Shown here: positions 27,043 through 41,935 of the stretch, piece after piece
How the letters are laid out: every line of letters starts with the position of its first letter
Position numbering within the stretch: position 1 is the stretch's first letter
NCBI RefSeq assembly: GCF_921293095.1
Contig: NW_025791658.1
Coordinates: 7,812,001 to 7,876,000, forward strand
Direction of reading: 5' to 3'
Length of the DNA: 64,000 nucleotides
DNA from: Ischnura elegans
Lineage: Eukaryota; Arthropoda; Insecta; Odonata; Coenagrionidae
Notes under the pieces: generated by a model
What the model was told of the DNA's origin: nothing
The model's input: the letters and a program-made list of their open reading frames with translations, nothing else
The model's database searches: none
Translations under genes and position numbers: made by a program

Positions 27043-30000
27043 ACATATTATTTGGATGATGCATTTATAAAAATCCCTACAATTTCAGTATTTTTGGGTT
27101 TTTAAACATTCTGTAATCCCTTTTTTTTATGCATATTCTTATATGTGCGTAAAAAGAAGCATCTACTCGTATCGCCAATTAATGGTTAATTCTAACAAAA
27201 CTATATAGAATACCTTCAGACACATATTATTTGGATGATGCATTTATAAAAATCCATACAATTTCAGTATTTTTTTGTTTTTAAACATCCTGTTATTCCT
27301 TATGTTTATGCATATTCCCATATGTGCGTAAAAAGAAGCATCCTCTCGTATCGTCAATTTATGGTTTATTCTAACAAAACTATATAGAATACCTTAAGAC
27401 ACATATTATTTGGATGATGCATTTATAAAAATTCATACAATTTCAGTACTTTTGGGTTTTTAAACTTTCTGTAATTCCTTATGTGTATGCATTTTCCCAT
27501 ATGTGCGTAAAAAGGAGCATCCTCTCGTATCGTGAATTAATGGTAATTTTTCTAACAAAACTATATAGAATACCTTAAGACACATATTATTTGGATGATG
27601 CATTTATAAAAATCCCTACAATTTCAGTATTTTTGGGTTTTTAAACATTCAGTTATTCCTATTATTTATGCATATTCCCATATGTGCGTAAAAAGAAGCA
27701 TCTTCTCGTATCGCCAATTAATTGTTAATTCTAACAAAACTATATAGAATACCTTCAGACACATATTATTTCGATGATGCATTTATAAAAAATCCATACA
27801 ATTTCAGTATTTTTTGTTTTTAAACATCCTGTTTATCCTTATGTTTATGCATATTCCCATATGTGCGTAAAAAGTAGCATCCTCTCGTATCGTCAATTTA
27901 TGGTTTATTCTAACAAAACTATATAGAATACCTTAAGACACATATTATTTGGATGATGCATTTATAAAAATTCATACAATTTCAGTATTTTTGGGTTTTT
28001 AAACATTCTGTCATTCCTTTTGTTTATGCATATTCCCATATGTGCGTAAAAAGTAGCACCTTCTCGTATCGACAATTAATGGTTAATTCTAACAAAACTA
28101 TATAGAATACCTTCAGACACATATTATTTGGATGATGCATTTATAAAAATCCATACAATTATAGTTTTTTTGGGTTTTTAAACATTCTGTAATTCCTTTT
28201 GTTTATGCATATTCCCATATGTGCGTAAAAAGTAGCATCTTCTATTATCGTCAATTAATGGTTAATTCTAAAAAACTATATAGAATACCTTAAGACACAT
28301 ATTATTTGGATGATGCATTTATAAAAATCCCTACAATTTCAGTATTTTTGGGTTTTTAAACATTCTGTAATTCCATTTTTTATGCATATTCTCATATGTG
28401 CGTAAAAAGTAGCATCTTTTCGTATCGTCAATTAATATTTAATTCTAACAAAACTATATAGAATACCTTAAGACCCATATTATTTGGATGATCCATTTAT
28501 AAAAATCCATACAATTTCAGTATTTTAGGTTTTGAAACATTTTGTAATACCTTTTGTTTATGCATATTCCCATATGTGCGTAAAAATTAGCATCATCTCG
28601 CATCGTCAATTAATGGTTAATTCTAACAAAACTATATAGAATACTCTAAGACACATATTATTTGGATGATGCATTTATAAAAATCCATACAATTTCAGTA
28701 TTTTTTGGGTTTTTAAACATTCTGTGATTCCTCTTGTTTTTGCATATTACCATATGTGCGTAAAAAGTAGCATCTTCTCGTAAGGTCAATTAATGGTTAA
28801 TTCTAACAAAACTAAATAGAATACCTTAAGAAACATATTATTTGGAGGATGCATTTCTAAAAATCCATACGATTTCAGTATTTTTGGGTTTTTAAACATT
28901 CAGTAATTCCTTTTGTTTATGCATATTCCCATATGTGCGTAAAAAGTATTATCTTCTCGTATCGTCAATTAATGGTTAATTCTAACAAAACTATATAGAA
29001 TACCTTAAGACACATATTATTTGGATGATGCATTTATAAAAATCGATACAATTTCAGTATTTTTGGGTTTTAAACATTCTTTAATTCCTCTTGTTTTTGC
29101 ATATTACCATATGTGCGTAAAAAGTAGCATCTTCTCGTAAGGTCAATTAAAGGTTAAATCTAACAAAACTACATAGAATACCTTAAGACACATATTATTT
29201 GGAGGATGCATTTCTTAAAATCTATAGAAATTCGGTATTTTTGGGTTTTTAAACATTCTGTGATTCCTTTTGTTATTGCATATTCCCATATGTGCGTAAA
29301 AAGTAGCATATTCTCGTATCGTCAATTAATGGTTAATTCTAACAAAACTATATAGAATACCGAAAGACACATATTATTTGGATGATGCATTTATAAAAAT
29401 CCATACGATTTCAGTATTTTTGGGTTTTTAAACATTCTGTAATTCCTTTTATTTATGCATATTCCCATATGTGCGTAAAAAGTAGCATCTTCTCGTATCG
29501 TCAATTAATGTTTAATTCTAACAAAACTATATAGAATACCTTCAGACACATAATATTTGGATGATGCATTTATAAAAATCCATACAATTTCAGTATTTTT
29601 TTATTTTTAAACATTCTGTAATTCCTTATGTTTATGCATATTCCCATATGTGCGTAGAAAGTAGCATCTTCTCGTATCGTAAATTAATGGTTAATTCTAA
29701 CAAAGGTATATACAAAACCTTAAGACACATATTATTTAGATGATGCATTTATAAAAATTCATACAATTTCAGTACTTTTGGGTTTTTAAACTTTCTGTAA
29801 TTCCTTATGTGTATGCATTTTCCCATATGTGCGTAAAAAGGAGCATCCTCTCGTATCGTGAATTAATGGTAATTTTTCTAACAAAACTATATAGAATACC
29901 TTAAGACACATATTATTTGGATGATGCATTTATAAAAATCCCTACAATTTCAGTATTTTTGGGTTTTTAAACATTCAGTTATTCCTATTATTTATGCATA

Positions 30001-33000
30001 TTCCCATATGTGCGTAAAAAGAAGCATCTTCTCGTATCGCCAATTAATGGTTTATTCTAACAAAACTATATAGAATACCTTCAGACACATATTATTTCGA
30101 TGATGCATTTATAAAAATCCATACAATTTCAGTATTTTTTTTGTTTTTAAACATCCTGTTTATCCTTATGTTTATGCATATTCCCATATGTGCGTAAAAA
30201 GTAGCATCCTCTCGTATCGTCAATTTATGGTTTATTCTAACAAAACTATATAGAATACCTTAAGACACATATTATTTGGATGATGCATTTATAAAAATCC
30301 ATACAATTTCAGTATTTTTGGGTTTTTAAACATTCTGTCATTCCTTTTGTTTATGCATATTCCCATATGTGCGTAAAAAGTAGCCTTCTCGTATCGACAA
30401 TTAATGGTTAATTCTAACAAAACTATATAGAATACCTTCAGACACATATTATTTGGATGATGCATTTATAAAAATCCATACAATTATAGTTTTTTTGGGT
30501 TTTTAAACATTCTGTAATTCCTTTTGTTTATGCATATTCCCATATGTGTGTAAAAAGTAGCATCTTCTATTATCGTCAATTAATGGTTAATTCTTACAAA
30601 ACTATATAGAATACCTTAAGACACATATTATTTGGATGATGCATTTATAAAAATCCCTACAATTTCAGTATTTTTGGGTTTTTAAACATTCTGTAATTCC
30701 ATTTTTTATGCATATTCTCATATGTGCGTAAAAAGTAGCATCTTTTCGTATCGTCAATTAATATTTAATTCTAACAAAACTATATAGAATACCTTAAGAC
30801 CCATATTATTTGGATGATCCATTTATAAAAATCCATACAATTTCAGTATTTTAGGTTTTGAAACATTTTGTAATACCTTTTGTTTATTCATATTCCCATA
30901 TGTGCGTAAAAATTAGCATCATCTCGCATCGTCAATTAATGGTTAATTCTAACAAAACTATATAGAATACTCTAAGACACATATTATTTGGATGATGCAT
31001 TTATAAAAATCCATACAATTTCAGTATTTTTGGGTTTTTAAACATTCTGTGATTCCTCTTGTTTTTGCATATTACCATATGTGCGTAAAAAGTAGCATCT
31101 TCTCGTAAGGTCAATTAATGGTTAATTCTAACAAAACTACATAGAATACCTTAAGAAACATATTATTTGGAGGATGCATTTCTAAAAATCCATACGATTT
31201 CAGTATTTTTGGGTTTTTAAACATTCAGTAATTCCTTTTGTTTATGCATATTCCCATATGTGCGTAAAAAGTATTATCTTCTCGTATCGTCAATTAATGG
31301 TTAATTCTAACAAAACTATATAGAATACCTTAAGACACATATTATTTGGATGATGCATTTATAAAAATCGATACAATTTCAGTATTTTTGGGTTTTTAAA
31401 CATTCTTTAATTCCTCTTGTTTTTGCATATTACCATATGTGCGTAAAAAGTAGCATCTTCTCGTAAGGTCAATTAAAGGTTAATTCTAACAAAACTACAT
31501 AGAATACCTTAAGACACATATTATTTGGAGGATGCATTTCTTAAAATCTATAGAAATTCAGTATTTTTGGGTTTTTAAACATTCTGTGATTCCTTTTATT
31601 ATTGCATATTCCCATATGTGCGTAAAAAGTAGCATATTCTCGTATCGTCAATTAATGGTTAATTCTAACAAAACTATATAGAATACCGAAAGACACATAT
31701 TATTTGGATGATGCATTTATAAAAATCCATACGATTTCAGTATTTTTGGGTTTTTAAACATTCTGTAATTCCTTTTATTTATGCATATTCCCATATGTGC
31801 GTAAAAAGTAGCATCTTCTCGTATCGTCAATTAATGTTTAATTCTAACAAAACTATATAGAATACCTTCAGACACATAATATTTGGATGATGCATTTATA
31901 AAAATCCATACAATTTCAGTATTTTTTATTTTTAAACATTCTGTAATTCCTTATGTTTATGCATATTCCCATATGTGCGTAGAAAGTAGCATCTTCTCGT
32001 ATCGTAAATTAATGGTTAATTCTAACAAAGGTATATACAAAACCTTAAGACACATATTATTTAGATGATGCATTTATAAAAATCCATACAATTTCAGTAT
32101 TTTGGGTTTTTAAACATTCTGTATTACCTTTTATTTATGCATATTCCTATATGTGCGTAAAAAGTAGCATCTTCTCGTATCATCAATTAATGGTTAATTC
32201 TAACAAAACTATATAGAATACCTTAAGACACATATTATTTGGATGATCCATTTATAAAAATCCATACAATTTCAGTATTTTGGGTTTTGAAACATTTTGT
32301 AATACCTTTTGTTTATGCATATTCCCATATGTGCGTAAAAATTAGCATCTTCTCGCATCGTCAATTCATGCTTTATACTAACAAAACTATATAGAATACT
32401 CCAAGACACATATTATTTGGATGATGCATTTATAAAAATCCCTACAATTTCAGTATTTTTGGGTTTTTAAACATTCTGTAATTCCTTATGTTTATGCATA
32501 TTCCCATATGTGCGTTTAAAGTAGCATCCTCTCGTATCGTCAATTAATGGTTAATTCTAACAAAACTATATAGAATACCTTAAGACACATATTAATTGGA
32601 TGATGCATTTATAAAAATCCATACAATTTCAGTATTTTTGGGTTTTTAAACATTCTGTAATTCCTTTTGTTTATGCATATTCCCATATGTGCGTAAAAAG
32701 TAGCATATTCTCGTTTCGTCAATTAATGGTTAATTCTAACAAAACTATATAGAATACCATAAGACACATATTATTTGGATGATGCATTTATAAAAATCCA
32801 TACGATTTCAGTATTTTTGGGTTTTTAAACATTCAGTAATTCCTTTTGTTTATGCATATTCCGATATGTGCGTAAAAAGTAGCATCTTCTTGTATCGTCA
32901 ATTAATGGTTAATTCTAACAAAACTATATAGAATACCTTAAGACACATATTATTTGGATGATGCATTTATAAAAATCGATACAATTTCAGTATTTTTGGG

Positions 33001-36000
33001 TTTTTAAACATTCTGTAATTCCTCTTGTTTTTGCATATTACCATATGTGCGTAAAAAGTAGCATCTTCTCGTAAGGTCAATTAATGGTTAATTCTAACAA
33101 AACTACATAGAATACCTTAAGACACATATTATTTGGAGGATGCATTTCTAAAAATCCATAGAAATTCAGTATTTTTGGGTTTTTAAACATTCTGTGATTC
33201 CTTTTGTTATTGCATATTCCCATATGTGCGTAAAAAGTAGCATCTTCTCGTATCGTCAATTAATGGTTAATTTTAACAAAACTGTATATAATACCTTAAG
33301 ACACATATTATTTAGATGATGCATTTATAAAAATCCATACAATTTCAGTAATTTGGGTTTTTAAACATTCTGTAATACCTTTTGTTTATGCATATTCCCA
33401 TATGTGCGTAAAAAGTAGCATCTTCTCGTATCGTCAATTAATGGTTAATTCTAACAAAACTATATAGAATACCTTAAGACACATATTATTTGGATGATGC
33501 ATTTATATAAATCCATACAATTTCAGTATTTTTGGGTTTTCAAACATTCTGTTATTTCTTTTGTTTATGCATATTCCCATATGTGCGTAAAAAGTAGCAT
33601 ATTCTCGTATCGTCAATTAATGGTTAATTCTAACAAAACTATATAGAATACATTAAGACACATATTATTTGGATGATGCATTTATAAAAATCCCTACAAT
33701 TTCAGTATTTTTGGGTTTTTAAACATTCTGTAATTCCTTTTATTTATGCATATTCCCATATGTGCGTAAAAAGTAGCACCTTCTCGTATCGTCAATTAAT
33801 GTTTAATTCTAACAAAACTACATAGAATACCTTAAGACACATATTATTTGGATGATGCATTTCTAAAAATCAATACAAATTCAGTATTTTTGGGTTTTTA
33901 AACATTCTGTAATTCCTCTTGTTTATGCATATTGCCATATGTGCGTAAAAAGTATCATCTTCTCGTATCGTTAATTAATGGTTAATTCTAACAAAACTAT
34001 ATAGAATACCTTAAGACACATATTATTTGGATGATGTATTTATAAATATCCATACAATTTCAGTATTTTTGGGTTTTTAAACATTGTGTAATTTCTTTTG
34101 TTTATGCATATTCCCATATGTGCGTAAAAAGTAGCATATTCTCGTATCGTCAATTAATGGTTTATTCTAATAAAACTATATAGAATACCTTAAGACACAT
34201 ATTATTAGGATGATACATTTATAAAAATCCATACAATTTCAGTATTTTTTTGTTTTTAAACATCCTGTAATTCCTTATGTTTATGCATATTCCCATATGT
34301 GCGTAAAAAGTAGCATATTCTCGTATCGTCAATTAATGGTTTATTCTAATAAAACTATATAGAATACCTTAAGACACATATTATTTGGATGATGCATTTA
34401 TAAAAATCCATACACTTTCAGTATTTTTGGGTTTTTAAACATTCTGTGATTCCTTTTGTTATTGCATATTCCCATATGTGCGTAAAAAGTAGCATCTTCT
34501 CGTATCGTCAATTAATGGTTAATTCTAACAAAACTATATAGAATACATTAAGACACATATTATTTTGATGATGCATTTATAAAAATCCATAAAATTTTAG
34601 TATTTTTGGGTTTTCAAACATTCTGTAATTCCTTTTGTTTATGCATATTCCCATATGTGCGTAAAAAGTAGCATCTTCTAGTATCGTCAATTAATGGTTA
34701 TTCTAACAAAACTATATAGAATACCTTAAGACACATATTATTTGGATGATGCATTTATAAAAATCCCTACAATTTCAGTATTTTTGGGTTTTTAAACATT
34801 CTGTAATTCCTTTTTTTTATGCATATTCTTATATGTGCGTAAAAAGAAGCATCTACTCGTATCGCCAATTAATGGTTAATTCTAACAAAACTATATAGAA
34901 TACCTTCAGACACATATTATTTGGATGATGCATTTATAAAAATCCATACAATTTCAGTATTTTTTTGTTTTTAAACATCCTGTAATTCCTTATGTTTATG
35001 CATATTCCCATATGTGCGTTTAAAGTAGCATCCTCGCGTATCGTCAATTAATGGTTAATTCTAACAAAACTATATAGAATACCTTAAGACACATATTAAT
35101 TGGATGATGCATTTATAAAAATCCATACAATTTCAGTATTTTTGGGTTTTTAAACATTCTGTAATTCCTTTTGTTTATGCATATTCCCATATGTGCGTAA
35201 AAAGTAGCATATTCTCGTATCGTCAATTAATGGTTAATTCTAACAAAACTATATAGAATACCATAAGACACATATTATTTGGATGATGCATTTATAAAAA
35301 TCCATACGATTTCAGTATTTTTGGGTTTTTAAACATTCAGTAATTCCTTTTGTTTTTGCATATTCCCATATGTGCGTAAAAAGTAGCATCTTCTCGTATC
35401 GTCAATTAATGGTTAATTCTAACAAAACTATATAGAATACCTTAAGACACATATTATTTGGATGATGCATTTATAAAAATCGATACAATTTCAGTATTTT
35501 TGGGTTTTTAAACATTCTTTAATTCCTCTTGTTTTTGCATATTACCATATGTGCGTAAAAAGTAGCATCTTCTCGTAAGGTCAATTAATGGTTAATTCTA
35601 ACAAAACTACATAGAATACCTTAAGACACATATTATTTGGAGGATGCATTTCTTAAAATCTATAAAAATTCAGTATTTTTGGGTTTTTAAACATTCTGTG
35701 ATTCCTTTTGTTATTGCATATTCCCATATGTGCGTAAAAAGTAGCATCTTCTCGTATCGTCAATTAATGGTTAATTTTAACAAAACTGTATAGAATACCT
35801 TAAGACACATATTATTTAGATGATGCATTTATAAAAATCCATACAATTTCAGTAATTTGGGTTTTTAAACATTCTGTAATACCTTTTGTTTATGCATATT
35901 CCCATATGTGCGTAAAAAGTAGCATCTTCTCGTATCGTTAATTAATGGTTTATTCTAACAAAACTATATAGAATACCTTAAGACACATATTATTTGGATG

Positions 36001-39000
36001 ATGCATTTATATAAATCCATACAATTTCAGTATTTTTGGGTTTTCAAACATTCTGTTATTTCTTTTGTTTATGCATATTCCCATATGTGCGTAAAAAGTA
36101 GCATATTCTCGTTTCGTCAATTAATGGTTAATTCTAACAAAACTATATAGAATACATTAAGAGACATATTATTTGGATGATGCATTTATAAAAATCCCTA
36201 CAAGTTCAGTATTTTTGGGTTTTTAAACAATCTGTAATTCCTCTTGTTTATGCATATTCCCATATGTGCTCAAAAAGTAGCATCTTCTCGTATCGTCAAT
36301 TAATGGTAAATTCTAACAAAACTACATAGAATACCTTAAGACACATATTATTTGGATGATGCATTTCTAAAAATCAATACAAATTCAGTATTTTTGGGTT
36401 TTTAAACATTCTGTAATTCCTCTTGTTTATGCATATTGCCAAATGTGCGTAAAAAGTATCATCTTCTCGTATCGTTAATTAATGGTTAATTCTAACAAAA
36501 CTATATAGAATACCTTAAGACACATATTATTTGGATGATGTATTTATAAATATCCATACAATTTCAGTATTTTTGGGTTTTTAAACATTGTGTAATTTCT
36601 TTTGTTTATGCATATTCCCATATGTGCGTAAAAAGTAGCATCTTCTCGTATCGTAAACTAATGGTTAATTCTAACAAAACTATATAGAATACCTTAAGAC
36701 ACATATTATTAGGATGATGCATTTCTAAAAATCCATACAAATTCAGTATTTTTGGGTTTTTAAACATTCTGTATTTCCTTATGTTTATGCATATTCCCAT
36801 ATGTGCGTAAAAAGTAGCATATTCTCGTATCGTCAATTAATGGTTTATTCTAATAAAACTATATAGAATACCTTAAGACACATATTATTTGGATGATGCA
36901 TTTATAAAAATCCATACAATTTCAGTATTTTTGGGTTTTTAAACATTCTGTGATTCCTTTTGTTATTGCATATTCCCATATGTGCGTAAAAAGTAGCATC
37001 TTCTCGTATCGTCAATTAATGGTTAATTCTAACAAAACTATATAGAATACATTAATACACATATTATTTTGATGATGCATTTATAAAAATCCATAAAATT
37101 TTAGTATTTTTTCGGTTTTCAAACATTCTGTAATTCCTATTGTTTATGCATATTCCCATATGTGCGTAAAAAGTAGCATCTTCTAGTATCGTCAATTAAT
37201 GGTTATTCTAACAAAACTATATAGAATACCTTAAGACACATATTATTTGGATGATGCATTTATAAAAATCCCTACAATTTCAGTATTTTTGGGTTTTTAA
37301 ACATTCTGTAATTCCTTTTTTTTAAGCATATTCTTATATGTGCGTAAAAAGAAGCATCTACTAGTATCGCCAATTAATGGTTAATTCTAACAAAACTATA
37401 TAGAATACCTTCAGACACATATTATTTGGATGATGCATTTATAAAAATCCATACAATTTCAGTATTTTTTTGTTTTTAAACATCCTGTAATTCCTTATGT
37501 TTATGCATATTCCCATATGTGCGTAAAAAGTAGCATCCTCTCGTATCGTCAATTTATGGTTTATTCTAACAAAACTATATAGAATACCTTAAGACACATA
37601 TTATTTGGATGATGCGTTTATAAAAATTCATACAATTTCAGTACTATTGGGTATTTAAACTTTCTGTAATTCCTTATGTGTATGCATTTTCCCATATGTA
37701 CGTAAAAAGGAGCATCCTCTCGTATCGTGAATTAATGGTAATTTTTCTAACAAAACTATATAGAATACCTTAAGACACATATTATTTGGATGATGCATTT
37801 ATAAAAATCCCTACAATTTCAGTATTTTTGGGTTTTTAAACATTCTGTAATTCCTATTATTTATGCATATTCCCATATGTGCGTAAAAAGAAGCATCTTC
37901 TCGTATCGCCAATTAATTGTTAATTCTAACAAAACTATATACAATACCTTCAGACACATATTATTTCGATGATGCATTTATAAAAATCCATACAATTTCA
38001 GTATTTTTTGTTTTTAAACATCCTGTTTATCCTTATGTTTATGCATATTCCCAAATATGCGTAAAAAGTAACATCCTCTCGTATCGTCAATTTATGGTTT
38101 ATTCTAACAAAACTATATAGAATACCTTAAGACACATATTATTTGTATGATGCATTTATAAAAATTCATACAATTTCAGTATTTTTGGGTTTTTAAACAT
38201 TCTGTCATTCCTTTTGTTTATGCATTTTCCCATATGTGCGTAAAAAGTAGTACCTTCTCGTATCGACAATTAATGGTTAATTCTAACAAAACTATATAGA
38301 ATACCTTCAGACACATATTATTTGGATGATGCATTTATAAAAATCCATACAATTATAGTTTTTTTGGGTTTTCAAACATTCTGTAATTCGTTTTGTTTAT
38401 GCATATTCCCATATGTGCGTAAAAAGTAGCATCTTTTCGTATCGTCAATTAATGGTTAATTCTAACAAAACTATATAGAATACCTTAAGACACATATTAT
38501 TTGGATGATCCATTTATAAAAATCCATACAATTTCAGTATTTTAGGTTTTGAAACATTTTGTAATACCTTTTGTTTATGCATATTCCCATATGTGCGTAA
38601 AAATTAGCATCATCTCGCATCGTCAATTAATGTTTAATTCTAACAAAACTATATAGAATACTCTAAGACACATATTATTTGGATGATGCATTTATAAAAA
38701 TCCATACAATTTCAGTATTTTTGGGTTTTTAAACATTCTTTAATTCCTCTTGTTTTTGCATATTACCATATGTGCGTAAAAAGTAGCATCTTCTCGTAAG
38801 GTCAATTAAATGTTAATTCTAACAAAACTACATAGAATACCTTAAGAAACATATTATTTGGAGGATGCATTTCTAAAAATCCATAGAAATTCAGTATTTT
38901 TGGGTTTTTAAACATTCTGTGATTCCTTTTGTTATTGCATATTCCCATATGTGCGTAAAAAGTAGCATCTTCTCGTATCGTCAATTAATGGTTAATTTTA

Positions 39001-40972
39001 ACAAAACTGTATAGAATACCTTAAGACACATATTATTTAGATGATGCATTTATAAAAATCCATACAATTTCAGTAATTTGGGTTTTTAAACATTCTGTAA
39101 TACCTTTTGTTTATGCATATTCCCATATGTGCGTAAAAAGTAGCATCTTCTCGTATCATTAATTAATGGTTAATTCTAACAAAACTATATAGAATACCTT
39201 AAGACACATATTATTTGGATGATGCATTTATATAAATCCATACAATTTCAGTATTTTTGGGTTTTCAAACATTCTGTTATTTCTTTTGTTTATGCATATT
39301 CCCATATGTGCGTAAAAAGTAGCATCTTCTCGTATCGTCAATTAATGGTTAATTTTAACAAAACTGTATAGAATACCTTAAGACACATATTATTTAGATG
39401 ATGCATTTATAAAAATCCATACAATTTCAGTATTTTTGGGTTTTTAAACATTCTGTAATTCCTCTTGTTTATGCATATTGCCATATGTGCGTAAAAAGTA
39501 TCATCTTCTCGTATCGTTAATTAATGGTTAATTCTAACAAAACTATATAGAATACCTTAAGACATATTATTTGGATGATGTATTTATAAATATCCATACA
39601 ATTTCAGTATTTTTGGGTTTTTAAACATTGTGTAATTTCTTTTGTTTATGCATATTCCCATATGTGCGTAAAAAGTAGCATCTTCTCGTATCGTAAACTA
39701 ATGGTTAATTCTAACAAAACTATATAGAATACCTTAAGACACATATTATTAGGATGATATATTTTTAAAAATCCATACAAATTCAGTATTTTTGGGTTTT
39801 TAAACATTCTGTATTTCCTTATGTTTATGCATATTCCCATATGTGCGTAAAAAGTAGCATATTCTCGTATCGTCAATTAATGGTTTATTCTAATAAAACT
39901 ATAAAGAATACCTTAAGACACATATTATTTGGATGATGCATTTATAAAAATCCATACAATTTCAGTATTTTTGGGTTTTTAAACATTCTGTGATTCCTAT
40001 TGTTATTGCATATTCCCATATGTGCGTAAAAAGTAGCATCTTCTCGTATCGTCAATTAATGGTTAATTCTAACAAAACTATATAGAATACATTAAGACAC
40101 ATATTATTTTGATGATGCATTTATAAAAATCCATAAAATTTTAGTATTTTTGGGTTTTCAAACATTCTGTAATTCCTATTGTTTATGCATATTCCCATAT
40201 GGGCGTAAAAAGTAGCATCTTCTAGTATCGTCAATTAATGGTTATTCTAACAAAACTATATAGAATACCTTAAGAGACATATAATTTGGATGATGCATTT
40301 ATAAAAATCGATACAATTTCAGTATTTTTGGGTTTTTAAACATTCTGTCATTCCTTTTGTTTATGCATTTTCCCATATGTGCGTAAAAAGTAGTACCTTC
40401 TCGTATCGACAATTAATGGTTAATTCTAACAAAACTATATAGAATACCTTCAGACACATATTATTTGGATGATGCATTTATAAAAATCCATACAATTATA
40501 GTTTTTTTGGGTTTTCAAACATTCTGTAATTCGTTTTGTTTATGCATATTCCCATATGTGCGTAAAAAGTAGCATCTTTTCGTATCGTCAATTAATGGTT
40601 AATTCTAACAAAACTATAGAATACCTTAAGACCCATATTATTTGGATGATCCATTTATAAAAATCCATACAATTTCAGTATTTTAGGTTTTGAAACATTT
40701 TGTAATACCTTTTGTTTATGCATATTCCCATATGTGCGTAAAAATTAGCATCATCTCGCATCGTCAATTAATGGTTAATTCTAACAAAACTATATAGAAT
40801 ACTCTAAGACACATATTATTTGGATGATGCATTTATAAAAATCCATACAATTTCAGTATTTTTGGGTTTTTAAACATTCTTTAATTCCTCTTGTTTTTGC
40901 ATATTACCATATGTGCGTAAAAAGTAGCATCTTCTCGTAAGGTCAATTAAATGTTAATTCTAACAAAACTAC
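27043..40972. repeat. Satellite array left of the Polinton
   Basis: About 78 monomers of the 179-bp satellite. Diagnostic variants, such as the GTGTATGCATTTTCCC monomer, recur at about 27483, 29806 and 37676, and a similar monomer with TTTATGCATTTTCCC lies near 60062 beyond the Polinton. Higher-order units therefore span both sides of the insertion. The monomer at 38800-38890 is the closest copy of the target site used by the Polinton. No gene is seen. Confidence 0.96.
40967..40972. repeat. Polinton target site duplication, left
   Basis: AACTAC directly before the element; the identical hexamer lies at 58351-58356. Six base pairs is the usual Polinton duplication length. Confidence 0.95.
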
Positions 40973-41167
40973 AGTAGTTAGCTTTTGTATGTTTTGCAAC
41001 AATTGAGGTCAATTATCCATTAAAGGAGTCATTAATTACGATATCACCAGACGGACTTTCACAGCGACCTCTCCCCTCCCCCCTCCTGTCCTCCTCAGCT
41101 TTCTCAAGCTCTTCCATTCTCGGCTCCGAGAGGACAACACCGAGCCAACTCCCTACCCCCCCCCCCC
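40973..41167 (+). repeat. Polinton left terminal inverted repeat
   Basis: About 195 bp, identical to the reverse complement of 58154-58350 as far as read by eye, until a homopolymer of 12 C here against 14 G at the right end. The outer half is AT-rich; the inner half is a pyrimidine-rich tract (41080-41168). Near-perfect identity suggests recent insertion. Confidence 0.95.
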
Positions 41168-41228
41168 TCCTCATCAGTCTTGCGAGACATGTAAAGGTGT
41201 CATGCTACCCACCCTTTCCACCTAACGG

Positions 41229-41236
41229 TATAAAAA
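41229..41236 (+). promoter_or_regulatory. TATA box of the left-end gene
   Basis: TATAAAAA lies 59 bp before the ATG at 41288, just inside the left TIR, at a plausible core-promoter distance. Confidence 0.55.
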
Positions 41237-41287
41237 GTAACAACTGTTCAAGAAGTATGTGAGTTTCTGGATGTGTTCTCATTGAAC

Positions 41288-41848
41288 ATGAACTCAAGAG
41301 CCGTTGAATTGCAAAGAGCTCCCACGGCTCGATTAGGGAATACAAACCTGCGGGTGGAAAAACAGTTAGATGGGGATACATACAACATAATTATCCCCCG
41401 CGATCTATTGAAGATTAACTGTACTGATTTCGTGCTGACTGTCTACTTCCGAAAGACCTACTACTGTGTTTTTAGTCATCAACATCAACAGTTTGACGTA
41501 GTCGGGGAGAGGGTGGAATTCTCCGGCTTTGAAGACGAGAATGGAAGAGTGGAGCGATTCAACATATGTCTACTGGCTAACATCACTGATTCGGAAAAGA
41601 GACGTGTGGCAGAAGAGCAGCACCCAATCATCTGGTGTGATGTGTACGAATGCATCAGGCCTCGAGTCTACGCAAAAGGAGGAGGAGGAATGATTCAAAG
41701 TGATTGTACTGACGGTCCAAAACCTGTGTGTTATACAGACCATAGACAATCAAAAGTGGATTATGGTACCACAGAGGCTACTAAAGGTACCCGTCTGAGA
41801 GTGATAAAGTTTATACTCAAAATTGAAGATGATATGTATATTTATTAA
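41288..41848 (+). CDS. Left-end Polinton protein, unknown function
   Basis: Frame of 186 residues from the first ATG at 41288. The open frame extends five codons further to a GTG at 41273, but a eukaryotic start there is unlikely. The protein is soluble-looking with no signal peptide or membrane segment. It has a run of four glycines near residue 133 and scattered cysteines, including WCDVYEC and SDC. A TATA box lies 59 bp upstream and an AATAAA polyadenylation signal (41850-41855) follows the TAA stop, so it looks like a self-contained unit. It is the only plus-strand gene at this end and converges with the minus-strand block. I do not recognise the family. Confidence 0.75.
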   Translation: MNSRAVELQRAPTARLGNTNLRVEKQLDGDTYNIIIPRDLLKINCTDFVLTVYFRKTYYCVFSHQHQQFDVVGERVEFSGFEDENGRVERFNICLLANITDSEKRRVAEEQHPIIWCDVYECIRPRVYAKGGGGMIQSDCTDGPKPVCYTDHRQSKVDYGTTEATKGTRLRVIKFILKIEDDMYIY

Positions 41849-41849
41849 C

Positions 41850-41855
41850 AATAAA
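41850..41855 (+). terminator. Polyadenylation signal, left-end gene
   Basis: AATAAA 2 bp after the stop of the left-end gene. Confidence 0.6.
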
Positions 41856-41925
41856 TATATTAAATACTATATTATGTGTTTTTTATTTCCAAATGAAACA
41901 CCAGGGTAAATTTTAACAACAAAAG

Positions 41926-41931
41926 TTTATT
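41926..41931 (-). terminator. Polyadenylation signal of the minus-strand block
   Basis: AATAAA on the minus strand (TTTATT on plus), 5 bp after the stop of the last minus-strand gene. It faces the plus-strand signal about 70 bp away, so the two transcription units converge here. Confidence 0.55.
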
Positions 41932-41935
41932 TTCT

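Noticed and set aside
26756..27105. Open frames made mostly of unknown residues
   Set aside because: They span the N gap.
1..40972. CRISPR-like or coding tandem array
   Set aside because: Repeats are about 179 bp with no unique spacers and no cas genes, in an eukaryotic setting; this is satellite DNA.
1..40972. CENP-B box in the satellite monomer
   Set aside because: The TTCTCGTATCGTC region has CG dinucleotides at a loosely similar place, but the TTCG....A..CGGG core is absent.
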